Of a stretch of DNA of 5,923 bases, positions 1 through 5,772 are shown in pieces. How positions within the stretch are numbered: the stretch's first letter is position 1; the number at the start of each line of letters is the position of its first letter. This DNA is from Clostridia bacterium. Lineage in GTDB: Bacteria; Bacillota_A; Clostridia; Oscillospirales; CAG-272. The stretch lies in contig JAGBGV010000247.1 in NCBI GenBank assembly GCA_017935805.1, positions 1-5,923 of the forward strand, in the 5' to 3' direction. The notes below the pieces were generated by a model that did not search any database, was not told where the DNA came from, and saw only the letters and a program-made list of their open reading frames with translations. The translations under genes were made by a program, and so were the position numbers.

Positions 1-188
1 AGACTGATCTTGAGTCTCTCTCCCTTGACACCTACAAAGAGTTCTCACCCATGTTCGAAAATGATGTTTACGAAGCCGTCAACCTTGACAACTGCGTAAA
101 CCGTCGCACAGTCTACGGCGGTCCGTCAGCGGCTTCTGTTGACAGACAAATTAAGATAGTAAACGCATATATCGACGCGCAGAAATAA
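1..188 (+). CDS. argH: Argininosuccinate lyase, C-terminal 61 residues (5' end outside window)
   Basis: Argininosuccinate lyase splits argininosuccinate into arginine and fumarate, the last step of arginine biosynthesis, in the cytoplasm. Only the C-terminus is present. It is read in the frame starting at base 3 and ends with TAA at 186-188. The visible residues fit the end of the family: a SLDTYKEFSPMFENDVYEAV stretch, then the NCVNRRTVYGGPSAASV block, where the RR..GG motif is typical of ArgH C-termini, then a short helix ending in DAQK. The catalytic serine loop and the other active-site segments lie upstream of the window and cannot be checked. The gene converges on the minus-strand lipoprotein gene and shares its terminator hairpin 5 bp after the stop. 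Identification rests on recalled family pattern over 61 residues; another fumarase/aspartase-superfamily lyase is much less likely. Confidence 0.9.
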   Translation, partial: TDLESLSLDTYKEFSPMFENDVYEAVNLDNCVNRRTVYGGPSAASVDRQIKIVNAYIDAQK

Positions 189-231
189 AGAAAAAGTGCA
201 GCCGGGTTCGGTTGCACTTTATTTTTTATTC
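189..231 (+). repeat. 43-bp direct repeat, copy 1 (terminator-containing)
   Basis: Bases 189-231 match 1958-2000 in the same orientation with a single mismatch (A at 221, G at 1990). The repeat includes the whole terminator hairpin and its T tract. The two copies bracket the lipoprotein gene and its promoter. The loop and wobble positions are identical too, which suggests recent common origin rather than independent evolution. Confidence 0.9.
193..230. terminator. Bidirectional rho-independent terminator, copy 1
   Basis: A 12-bp stem (AAAGTGCAGCCG at 193-204 pairing with CGGTTGCACTTT at 209-220, one G-T wobble) closes a GGTT loop. It is followed by a T-rich tract at 218-227 on the + strand and by a T-rich tract (complement of 181-195) on the minus strand. 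It can therefore end both argH (+) and the convergent lipoprotein gene (-), whose stop codon at 226-228 overlaps the T tract. A near-identical copy lies at 1962-1999. Confidence 0.9.
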
Positions 232-1863
232 CGTTTTATCTATTCTGAATTTATCAAGCCAGTCAGGTATCTCTTTTCCCGCATATTTGTTGCGAATGTG
301 AGTCTCCCACTCCAAGATCAAAGTTTCCCACGTTTTGCCCGTTGCATCCTCAATCGTATCGGGTTGTATCATCATGTCATACACCGAATCCAGACCGTAA
401 ATATCGGTGAGATATCTGTTAAACGAGATCATCGGATTTCTGCCGTAGTAGTAATCTGTGGGGTCAAAATCGTCATAAATGTAGGTGAGAATATCGTAGG
501 TCTCGTAGTAGTCCGCATACTCATCTGCGTAAGTATGACCGGTGTACTCTTCAAAAATTTCGTTCAGCTCTGGAGTTGTCAACACCATATCCTTTATAAG
601 TTGTCTTGTGAAGTAGGAATTTATATGACCAAGCTCACAGAATGCCTGTGACTGCCATACTGCACCGAGGTAGGGATTCAGAAGATGCTCTAAATGATGA
701 TAATATTCGTGCAGGAATGCATTCATTATCGTTAATGTTATCTTTTGGTTTACGCTATTATAGAAGTTGGCTAGAGGCTTATCGTACAGCAATATCGCGC
801 TCTCACCTGTAAGCCATTTGATCTCGACTACTCCCGCCTGCTCCTGTAAACCGAAGTATTCAACAGCCTCACTCATTTCGGAATCAAGTATCTCGGAAGT
901 TCGGTAGATTGCGCCCCAGTTTCCGAAGAAGTAAATACTCTCATCATTCCTACCCGAGACCTCATCGCCGTATTGAGCTGCATATGAGATCGCGAACTCA
1001 TCATCTATTAGCATTTCCGCGTAAGTGGTCATTATCCTCAGAGGTACGCTCTCTGAATAATAAGCGTAGCCAATACATGTGCGCTCAAACTCAATTCCGG
1101 ATTCATTTGCGTATGCGGCAACAAGATCAAAATATTCGTTAAGCTGAGTATCTATAGGCTGCGCGAGCATTGCATGCCAATCAAGCTTATTCATGATCTT
1201 AACAGAAAGTGCTTTGGAGTAATTAACAGTATCGGAGTCTGCAAACTCCTCTGTAAAGCAAGGGTACTGAAGATTCAATGCGTCTGGGTTTTCAATAAAA
1301 TATGCAGGAAGTAACTCGTCTGCAATATCCATTATGTTGTCAGCCTCCCAGCCGAGATGAGCCGCAATCGCGTTTGACATAGCATAAATATAGCCGTAAT
1401 CTGTATAATCGCCCCACAGTGCTCCGAGGGTTGCGAGCACCTGCTGCCACGTATTCATGTGTGATATAGAAATATATACCTCGCCCTTATCGCTTTCACT
1501 AAAACTGAAGCCGTAGTCTGTTCCATGTGCGGTTATTCCTTCCGTCGGCATGCCGCATTCTCCGAGAAATCCTAGCAACGTCCGCTCTGAATTTACAAAG
1601 TCATCTGCCACATCCTTGTCAGCCGTAAAGCAGAAGAATGTGCCGTTGTCTGTTTCAGTTTTCAGCGCATCTCTCAACACCCAGTTGTCAACAAGTGAAG
1701 GATAAAGATAATATCCGCTTTTTGTAGAATAGCTGTAGGTTTCATCAATCGTGATGACCTCAGGCGGCATCTGTTTTTCGTTCGGTTCTGGTGAGCAGCT
1801 GCAAATGGCGATTAACATCACAGCCGAAATAATCACAACACTGATATTTTTGAGAATTCTCAT
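226..1863 (-). CDS. Putative secreted zinc-metallopeptidase lipoprotein (HExxH, gluzincin-like)
   Basis: The 545-residue product begins with a lipoprotein signal: basic MRILKN, a hydrophobic core at residues 8-20, and a probable lipidated Cys23 in an ICSC lipobox, followed by a polar linker. It should be anchored to the outer face of the membrane. The catalytic motif HEYYH is at residues 385-389, in a helix with H390 and the following LEH. A Glu at 410 in QAFCELGH, 25 residues beyond the first His, is a plausible third zinc ligand, as in HExxH-E (gluzincin, MA-clan) peptidases. The C-terminal SFNRYLTDIYGL...GKTWETLILEWE pattern resembles the helical tail of peptidase MA-like proteins. Residues 440-475 are rich in Tyr and Asp. 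I do not recognise a named family, and the substrate is unknown. The ATG at 1863 has a GGAG ribosome site (complement of 1870-1873) 6 nt upstream. The gene is monocistronic, between two terminators. Confidence 0.82.
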   Translation of the reverse strand: MRILKNISVVIISAVMLIAICSCSPEPNEKQMPPEVITIDETYSYSTKSGYYLYPSLVDNWVLRDALKTETDNGTFFCFTADKDVADDFVNSERTLLGFLGECGMPTEGITAHGTDYGFSFSESDKGEVYISISHMNTWQQVLATLGALWGDYTDYGYIYAMSNAIAAHLGWEADNIMDIADELLPAYFIENPDALNLQYPCFTEEFADSDTVNYSKALSVKIMNKLDWHAMLAQPIDTQLNEYFDLVAAYANESGIEFERTCIGYAYYSESVPLRIMTTYAEMLIDDEFAISYAAQYGDEVSGRNDESIYFFGNWGAIYRTSEILDSEMSEAVEYFGLQEQAGVVEIKWLTGESAILLYDKPLANFYNSVNQKITLTIMNAFLHEYYHHLEHLLNPYLGAVWQSQAFCELGHINSYFTRQLIKDMVLTTPELNEIFEEYTGHTYADEYADYYETYDILTYIYDDFDPTDYYYGRNPMISFNRYLTDIYGLDSVYDMMIQPDTIEDATGKTWETLILEWETHIRNKYAGKEIPDWLDKFRIDKTE

Positions 1864-1887
1864 ACATTACTCCAATCCGTTTTTTTG

Positions 1888-1916
1888 ATTATACCACACG
1901 TTCAAGTGACTGTCAA
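1888..1916 (-). promoter_or_regulatory. Sigma-A promoter of the lipoprotein gene
   Basis: On the minus strand TTGACA (complement of 1911-1916) is followed after 17 bp by TATAAT (complement of 1888-1893), with a TGG just before the -10 giving an extended -10. Both hexamers and the spacing are perfect consensus. The -10 lies 24 bp upstream of the start codon, leaving a leader of about 17-18 nt that contains the GGAG ribosome site. Such a promoter predicts strong vegetative expression unless a repressor acts. Confidence 0.88.
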
Positions 1917-1957
1917 TAGGAATCACAAAAATATAAGTTGTTTCGTAACACACAAAT

Positions 1958-2000
1958 AGAAAAAGTGCAGCCGGGTTCGGTTGCACTTTGTTTTTTATTC
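1958..2000 (+). repeat. 43-bp direct repeat, copy 2 (terminator-containing)
   Basis: This is the second copy of the repeat at 189-231, offset by 1769 bp, with one mismatch at 1990. It lies between the promoter of the lipoprotein gene and the 3' end of the HPr-like gene. Confidence 0.9.
1962..1999. terminator. Rho-independent terminator of the HPr-like gene, copy 2
   Basis: The same 28-bp hairpin as at 193-220 occupies 1962-1989. On the minus strand it is followed by TTTTT (complement of 1960-1964), suiting termination of the HPr-like gene, whose stop codon is 52 bp away. On the + strand it has a T tract at 1991-1996. It insulates the lipoprotein promoter from HPr-like gene transcription. Confidence 0.87.
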
Positions 2001-2041
2001 TCTCGCCTTGCGGCTGTTTTATTCACCAATCGGTGGGCTGT

Positions 2042-2275
2042 TTACTTAATGAACTTTTCAAATTCAAAGTAGCAGTCACGTTCGGTCTCAACGTACATCT
2101 CATCCCAGGATACTCTTGCGAGTGTTACGCCAAGAAAGCTTTTTGCGTTGAGTCTGTGCTTGCCGTTTACAAGAGTCACATCATAAGGGCATTTTGCCGC
2201 GGTGCGTGTAAACTCAAGAATATCAGCAGTTGTTACGAGCTCAACCTTGTAGAGAAATTTGCCGTTACAGATCAT
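2042..2275 (-). CDS. HPr-like protein lacking the active-site histidine
   Basis: The 77-residue product aligns with HPr phosphocarrier proteins over its central and C-terminal parts. TRTAAKCPYDVTLVNGK (residues 23-39) corresponds to the first helix and following strand. NAKSFLGVTL (43-52) corresponds to the NLKSIMGV block that carries the regulatory serine, here Ser46. The GIHARPA loop with the PEP-dependent phosphorylation histidine is absent: the region reads LVTTADIL, with no His. The protein therefore cannot carry phosphate from Enzyme I in the normal way. It could act as a Crh-like regulator through Ser46, or be an uncharacterised HPr-fold protein. HPr is usually about 85-88 residues, so this is slightly short. 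The ATG at 2275 is set by AGGAGG (complement of 2285-2290) 9 nt upstream; the ATG between them soon meets a stop. It has its own promoter and terminator. Confidence 0.8.
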   Translation of the reverse strand: MICNGKFLYKVELVTTADILEFTRTAAKCPYDVTLVNGKHRLNAKSFLGVTLARVSWDEMYVETERDCYFEFEKFIK

Positions 2276-2284
2276 CTTAACATA

Positions 2285-2290
2285 CCTCCT
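2285..2290 (-). promoter_or_regulatory. Ribosome binding site deciding the HPr-like start
   Basis: A full AGGAGG on the minus strand lies 9 nt before the ATG at 2275-2273. An ATG just after the AGGAGG is closer but gives only two codons before TGA, so the more distant ATG is the real start. Confidence 0.85.
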
Positions 2291-2326
2291 GATTCACTGT
2301 AATAAGAGTTTTGCTATCTATATAAA

Positions 2327-2366
2327 CGGTGGGAAGTTTTGTGTACCATCGGTACCTTCCCAACCG
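2327..2366 (-). promoter_or_regulatory. Stem-loop at the 5' end of the HPr-like mRNA
   Basis: On the minus-strand transcript CGGT pairs with ACCG (2366-2363 with 2330-2327), GGGAAG with CTTCCC (2361-2356 with 2336-2331), and GTACC with GGTAC (2355-2351 with 2347-2343) around a GAU loop. There is a one-base bulge at 2362 and a six-base bulge (ACAAAA) at 2342-2337. The predicted start of transcription is about 3 nt before the stem, so the hairpin caps the mRNA. It could protect the 5' end from decay or be a regulatory leader. No known riboswitch is recognised. Confidence 0.6.
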
Positions 2367-2375
2367 ACCTATGAC

Positions 2376-2403
2376 ATTATACTCTGATTTTTCGGAAAGT
2401 CAA
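2376..2403 (-). promoter_or_regulatory. Sigma-A promoter of the HPr-like gene
   Basis: On the minus strand TTGACT (complement of 2398-2403) is followed after 16 bp by TATAAT (complement of 2376-2381). The start of transcription should fall near 2369, giving a leader of about 95 nt to the ATG at 2275. This supports vegetative expression, in contrast to the divergent sporulation cluster. Confidence 0.8.
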
Positions 2404-2580
2404 TACCCCAAATTGATGTTCTACCTTTTTACCTTAAAATGCCACTTTCCAGCAACTTCTTTGTTGATTTTGCACATTTGAAATGATAACAATATATGCA
2501 CATTAACCAACAAATAGGCGTGAATTAAGCATTTTCAGCAGCTCGATAATTTTAGAATACATTTTTTGCCCTTAAAACTC
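2404..2580. other. AT-rich intergenic region without a recognisable gene
   Basis: Together with the leader and promoter sites described separately, this makes a non-coding gap of about 360 bp between the divergent HPr-like and spoVAD genes. No coding region, tRNA or spoVAC-like sequence is seen. It contains an inverted repeat (TTTGTTG at 2460-2466, CAACAAA at 2508-2514) enclosing two direct copies of TGCACATT (2471-2478 and 2497-2504). Their function is unknown. Confidence 0.5.
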
Positions 2581-2592
2581 GTGAATATTCAC
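2581..2592. repeat. Perfect 12-bp palindrome over the spoVAD -35
   Basis: GTGAATATTCAC is its own reverse complement and contains the predicted forespore -35 element. A dimeric regulator could bind here. It may also be chance in AT-rich DNA. Confidence 0.5.
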
Positions 2593-2611
2593 AGAAAACC
2601 GCGGAATAATA
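2582..2611 (+). promoter_or_regulatory. Forespore (sigma-G/sigma-F-like) promoter of spoVAD
   Basis: TGAATA at 2582-2587 is followed after 17 bp by AATAATA at 2605-2611. This closely resembles the forespore sigma-G pattern known from Bacillus (TGAATA-type -35, CATAMTA-type -10). The predicted start near 2618 leaves a leader of about 22 nt before the ATG at 2640. SpoVA operons are transcribed by sigma-G in the forespore, which fits. The -35 sits inside a perfect palindrome at 2581-2592. Confidence 0.75.
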
Positions 2612-2639
2612 ACAAAAATGATTATTGGGCGGTATTTTT

Positions 2640-3671
2640 ATGAAAACCAGCTTATTTACCATGCAAAAAAGAGTGTTTATCATATCTTCAGGTTCAGTTG
2701 TCGGGCAAAAAGAAAAGCACGGTCCTCTTGGAAGTTATTTCGATCTTAGCGGAGATGACAAATTCGGTAAGGATACATGGGAAAAATCCGAGGCAGAGAT
2801 GCAGCGACTCGCTCTCGGTATTGCAATGCGCAAGGCAGAGATTGAGGACAACACTGTTGACGTTCTGTTCGCCGGGGATCTAATAAATCAGTGTATTTCT
2901 TCAAGCTACGGACTGCTTGAATACAAGTTCCCTTTTCTTGGGCTGTTCGGAGCTTGTTCCACCTGCGCTGAAGGACTTCTGATGTCTGCGGTTTACTCGT
3001 CTACTGTGTGTGACAGATGCGCCGCAGTTACCTCCTCTCACTATTGCTCAGCTGAGCGACAGTTCCGTTATCCCCTAGAGTACGGCGGTCAGCGTACACC
3101 CACATCCCAGTGGACAGTCACCGGAGCCGGTGCATTCGTTGTTTCATCGGACGTGGACGATATTGGAAGAAACAGGTCAAAGTATATTCCCGAGATCGTA
3201 GAAGTAATGCCCGGCAGAATGGTGGACAGAGGTATATCAGATGCCAACAACATGGGAGCGGCTATGGCTCCGTCTGCAGCAGATACGCTTGAACGATATT
3301 TCCGCACAGGTCATTCGCCTGATGAATTCGACCTGATCGTCACAGGTGATCTCGGACGTGAGGGCAGCGGAATCCTCGTTGATTTGTTATCTTCAGGCGG
3401 AATCGATATCGCAAAAAACCACATCGACTGCGGGAACATGATTTTTGATCAGTCCTCATCGGACACCCATGCCGGTGGCTCCGGATGCGGATGCAGTGCA
3501 GTTGTAATGTCGGCGGATATACTTGAGAATATTCGATTGGGTAAGATATCAAATATCCTTTTCCTCGGTACGGGGGCACTTATGAATCCGTTGTCAGTCA
3601 ACCAGGGACAAACTATCCCGGGTATTGCACATCTCGTTCATATCAAAGGGGCATCTGTTAACAGTATCTGA
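2640..3671 (+). CDS. spoVAD: Stage V sporulation protein AD (SpoVAD)
   Basis: SpoVAD is a dipicolinate-binding protein with a thiolase-like fold. It acts at the forespore membrane in uptake of calcium-dipicolinate during sporulation and its release in germination. The 343-residue product matches the family throughout: IISSGSVVGQKE...HGPLGSYFD near the N-terminus, DDKFGKDTWEKSEAEMQ, AGDLINQ, the conserved FGACSTCAEGL loop with Cys106, GAGAFVVSS, DANNMGAAMAPSAADT, TGDLGREGS, then DTHAGGSGCGCSAVV, and the family ending QGQTIPGIAHLVHI. Length is close to the roughly 340 residues usual for the family. The ATG at 2640 is preferred. An in-frame TTG at 2625 would leave almost no leader after the predicted promoter, and the ATG at 2661 has no ribosome site. 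The GGGCGG at 2627-2632 is a modest ribosome site. No spoVAC is found upstream, although it normally precedes spoVAD. Confidence 0.96.
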   Translation: MKTSLFTMQKRVFIISSGSVVGQKEKHGPLGSYFDLSGDDKFGKDTWEKSEAEMQRLALGIAMRKAEIEDNTVDVLFAGDLINQCISSSYGLLEYKFPFLGLFGACSTCAEGLLMSAVYSSTVCDRCAAVTSSHYCSAERQFRYPLEYGGQRTPTSQWTVTGAGAFVVSSDVDDIGRNRSKYIPEIVEVMPGRMVDRGISDANNMGAAMAPSAADTLERYFRTGHSPDEFDLIVTGDLGREGSGILVDLLSSGGIDIAKNHIDCGNMIFDQSSSDTHAGGSGCGCSAVVMSADILENIRLGKISNILFLGTGALMNPLSVNQGQTIPGIAHLVHIKGASVNSI

Positions 3672-3689
3672 CAAATTTCTCGCCATCAC

Positions 3690-3718
3690 TTGACAAATCA
3701 TCTTCATTTTGCAATAAT
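3690..3718 (+). promoter_or_regulatory. Possible sigma-A promoter of the ClC gene inside the cluster
   Basis: TTGACA at 3690-3695 is followed after 17 bp by AATAAT at 3713-3718 (5 of 6 to TATAAT). It lies in the 78-bp gap between spoVAD and the ClC gene. The -10 region reads CAATAATA, resembling the spoVAD forespore -10, so mixed or sporulation recognition cannot be excluded. If real, the ClC gene and spoVAE could be expressed without spoVAD. Confidence 0.55.
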
Positions 3719-3749
3719 AAGTCCATGACCCCAATCATACGAGGATAAT

Positions 3750-5327
3750 ATGGACAAAATCAAAAACAATATTAAGAATGTACTACCCTGTATAGTATAC
3801 GGTGGTATATGCGGAACTTTAACAGGAGCCGTGATATTCTTCTTCAAATACGCCGCAAGCCGTGCAGAAGCACTGTCGAGACTTCTGTACAGTAGTGCAA
3901 AGCGCTCTCCGATTTATATTATTCTGACTTTCGCGGCGCTTATCACACTTGCCCTTTTCATGATACTCATCCACAAAAAAGCACCTGAATCAAAGGGCGG
4001 CGGTATTCCAAGAAGTGAAGGCGTTCTCCGCGGACTGTTGCCTATTAAGTGGCTCAGAACCTTCATTGGAACAGTTATTGGCAGCATGATAAGCTTTTTT
4101 GCAGGACTTCCTCTCGGCAGCGAAGGTCCGGCGGTGCTTATAGGCACTTCTGTGGGCAGTATGTGTGTTAGCGGCTCGAAAAACAAAAGCGCATGGAGCA
4201 GATATGTCATGACAAGCGGCGCAGGTGCGGGATTTGCCGTAGCAACCGGTGCGCCTCTGTCGGGAGTTCTCTTCGCCCTCGAGGAGATTCACAAACGGTT
4301 CACTCCCCTGCTCGTGCTTAGTGTTTCTGTTTCTGTAGTTTGTGCAACTTATGTAAACAGACTTCTATGTCAGCTCTTTGGAATAGGCCACACACTTTTT
4401 AATATCACAGCTTTAGGTCGCTTTGAGCTTGACAGTATACCCTTCCTTCTTCTGCTTGGCATACTTGTATCCGCTGCTGTAGCAATATATGACGCATCAA
4501 TTGCCGCCATTATTCGTTTCACAGCGAAGCATAAAAAGCATCTGCCCACTGCGGCAAAGATCATTGCAGTATTTGTCATCACTGGAGTATTCGGATTTAT
4601 CTTCACCGAAGGCATCTACAACGGACACCACCTCATCGATGACATACTCCATGATAATATGAATGCGCTTCTCCTCATTGGCATTCTTTCAGTAAGATTT
4701 TTACTGATGCTTCTTTGTACAGACAGCGGGGTAACGGGTGGAATGTTCATCCCGGCTCTTGCTATTGGAGCTCTTGTATCAGCGATCATTTCAAAGCTTA
4801 TGCCTCTCCTGGGATTATCAAGTGAGCTTACAAATGCGGTCATTCTCCTCGGCATGTGTGCTTTCATCGGAGGAACTCTCCGCGCGCCTCTTACGGCAGT
4901 TGTGTTGTTTGTTGAGCTCACCGGTCAGCTTACCGACATATTCTTTATTACTATTGTAATATTCACAGTAAACGCTATCACTGAGCTAATTCATCTCACT
5001 CCTTTCTATGACAGTGCGCTCGAGAAAATGGTAGAGAATCAGTACAAAGGTCGTGAAGCGGTAATTGCACATTTCACAGCAAAAATATCCTCCGATGCTT
5101 TCGTTATCGGAAAAGCCGTGCGCGACGTAATGTGGCCTAACTCCACTGTTGTTGTCAGCATAAAGCGAGAGGACGAAAACAGCGGTGATTCCAGCAACGA
5201 TGGCGAGAAAAAGCTGTATGCCGGAGACACCCTCATCCTTCGCTCACAGTTCTATGACGAAAATGAACTTATCGCCCTGCTTCACGGACTGCTGGGCAAG
5301 GACTCTGATATACATAAGATGGCATAA
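3750..5327 (+). CDS. ClC-family chloride/proton transporter with C-terminal RCK_C (TrkA-C) domain
   Basis: The 525-residue protein is a ClC anion transporter with about ten hydrophobic helices (residues 12-415). ClC hallmarks are in order: GGGIP at 83-87 (GSGIP in E. coli), GSEGP at 123-127 with the gating Glu125, the GAPLSGVLFALEEI segment at 167-180 whose EE pair matches the site of the internal proton glutamate, GGMFIP at 330-335, and PFYDSAL with Tyr420 at the place of the central chloride-coordinating tyrosine. Both glutamates are kept, which points to a Cl-/H+ exchanger rather than a passive channel. Residues about 440-515 (DAFVIGKAVRDVMWP...LYAGDTLILRSQ) form an RCK_C ligand-binding domain, as in other Firmicutes ClC proteins. 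The ATG at 3750 has GAGG at 3741-3744. The gene lies 78 bp after spoVAD and 43 bp before spoVAE, an unusual place. Function in spores is inferred from position only. Confidence 0.95.
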   Translation: MDKIKNNIKNVLPCIVYGGICGTLTGAVIFFFKYAASRAEALSRLLYSSAKRSPIYIILTFAALITLALFMILIHKKAPESKGGGIPRSEGVLRGLLPIKWLRTFIGTVIGSMISFFAGLPLGSEGPAVLIGTSVGSMCVSGSKNKSAWSRYVMTSGAGAGFAVATGAPLSGVLFALEEIHKRFTPLLVLSVSVSVVCATYVNRLLCQLFGIGHTLFNITALGRFELDSIPFLLLLGILVSAAVAIYDASIAAIIRFTAKHKKHLPTAAKIIAVFVITGVFGFIFTEGIYNGHHLIDDILHDNMNALLLIGILSVRFLLMLLCTDSGVTGGMFIPALAIGALVSAIISKLMPLLGLSSELTNAVILLGMCAFIGGTLRAPLTAVVLFVELTGQLTDIFFITIVIFTVNAITELIHLTPFYDSALEKMVENQYKGREAVIAHFTAKISSDAFVIGKAVRDVMWPNSTVVVSIKREDENSGDSSNDGEKKLYAGDTLILRSQFYDENELIALLHGLLGKDSDIHKMA

Positions 5328-5370
5328 TAACGCGCCTTTGCCGTCTTACTATATTGAGTGGGGTGGTATA

Positions 5371-5745
5371 ATGGAAATTTTCCTTGATCTTATCAAAGCA
5401 TTCGTTGTAGGAGGGCTGTTTTGTGCTTTCGCACAGATACTCATTGACCGAACCAAGCTGACACCTGCTCGTATCCTTGTTGGATATGTTGTTGCAGGGG
5501 TAGCCCTCGGTGCAATCGGTGTATACAAGCCGCTTATCGACTTTGCAGGGGGCGGCGCGACAGTTCCTCTTACAGGATTCGGGTATCTGATCAGCGACGG
5601 CGTAAAAAAAGCAGTTGATCAAGATGGGCTGCTTGGGGTTCTGACAGGCGGAATAACTGCTGCAGCAGGAGGAATAACAGCCGCCATGGTTTTTGGCTTA
5701 ATAGCCGCATTCATCTTCAAAAGTAAACCGAAAAACAAAACTTAA
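5371..5745 (+). CDS. spoVAE: Stage V sporulation protein AE (SpoVAE)
   Basis: SpoVAE is a small integral membrane protein of the SpoVAC/SpoVAEb family, part of the SpoVA machinery for calcium-dipicolinate movement across the inner forespore membrane. The 124-residue product has hydrophobic segments near residues 8-25, 35-52 and 88-116. It carries the family signatures KAFVVGGLFCAFAQIL, KLTPARIL (29-36) and DFAGGGATVPLTGFG (57-71), and ends in a short basic tail. The LTPA motif and the short N-terminus fit SpoVAE (SpoVAEb) rather than SpoVAC. The ATG at 5371 is chosen because it starts the family sequence and has a GGGGTGG ribosome site 4 nt upstream. The open frame extends back into the ClC gene but that part is unrelated. 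Spacing of 43 bp from the ClC stop suggests cotranscription. No terminator of its own is seen before the insertion sequence 30 bp downstream. Confidence 0.95.
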   Translation: MEIFLDLIKAFVVGGLFCAFAQILIDRTKLTPARILVGYVVAGVALGAIGVYKPLIDFAGGGATVPLTGFGYLISDGVKKAVDQDGLLGVLTGGITAAAGGITAAMVFGLIAAFIFKSKPKNKT

Positions 5746-5772
5746 ACAATAATAAACTCCGATAAGAATTTG

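Noticed and set aside
201..215. GGTTCG in the hairpin resembling a tRNA T-arm
   Set aside because: No acceptor, D or anticodon arm surrounds it, and the whole element folds as a terminator.
196..651. Open + strand frame of 151 codons
   Set aside because: It is antisense to the lipoprotein gene, begins inside the terminator hairpin, and has no family-like sequence.
1988..2302. Open + strand frame of 104 codons
   Set aside because: It is antisense to the HPr-like gene, has no ribosome site, and begins in the terminator T tract.
2625..2639. TTG start for spoVAD five codons upstream
   Set aside because: It would leave a leader of only about 7 nt after the predicted promoter and would overlap the likely ribosome site.
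4616..4921. Minus-strand open frame of 101 codons, and similar ones at 3914-4292 and 4370-4615
   Set aside because: All are shadows of the ClC gene, which has clear family motifs in the other strand.
5185..5370. Upstream extension of the spoVAE frame into the ClC gene
   Set aside because: The extension encodes nothing like SpoVAE. The ATG at 5371 has a good ribosome site and starts the conserved family sequence.
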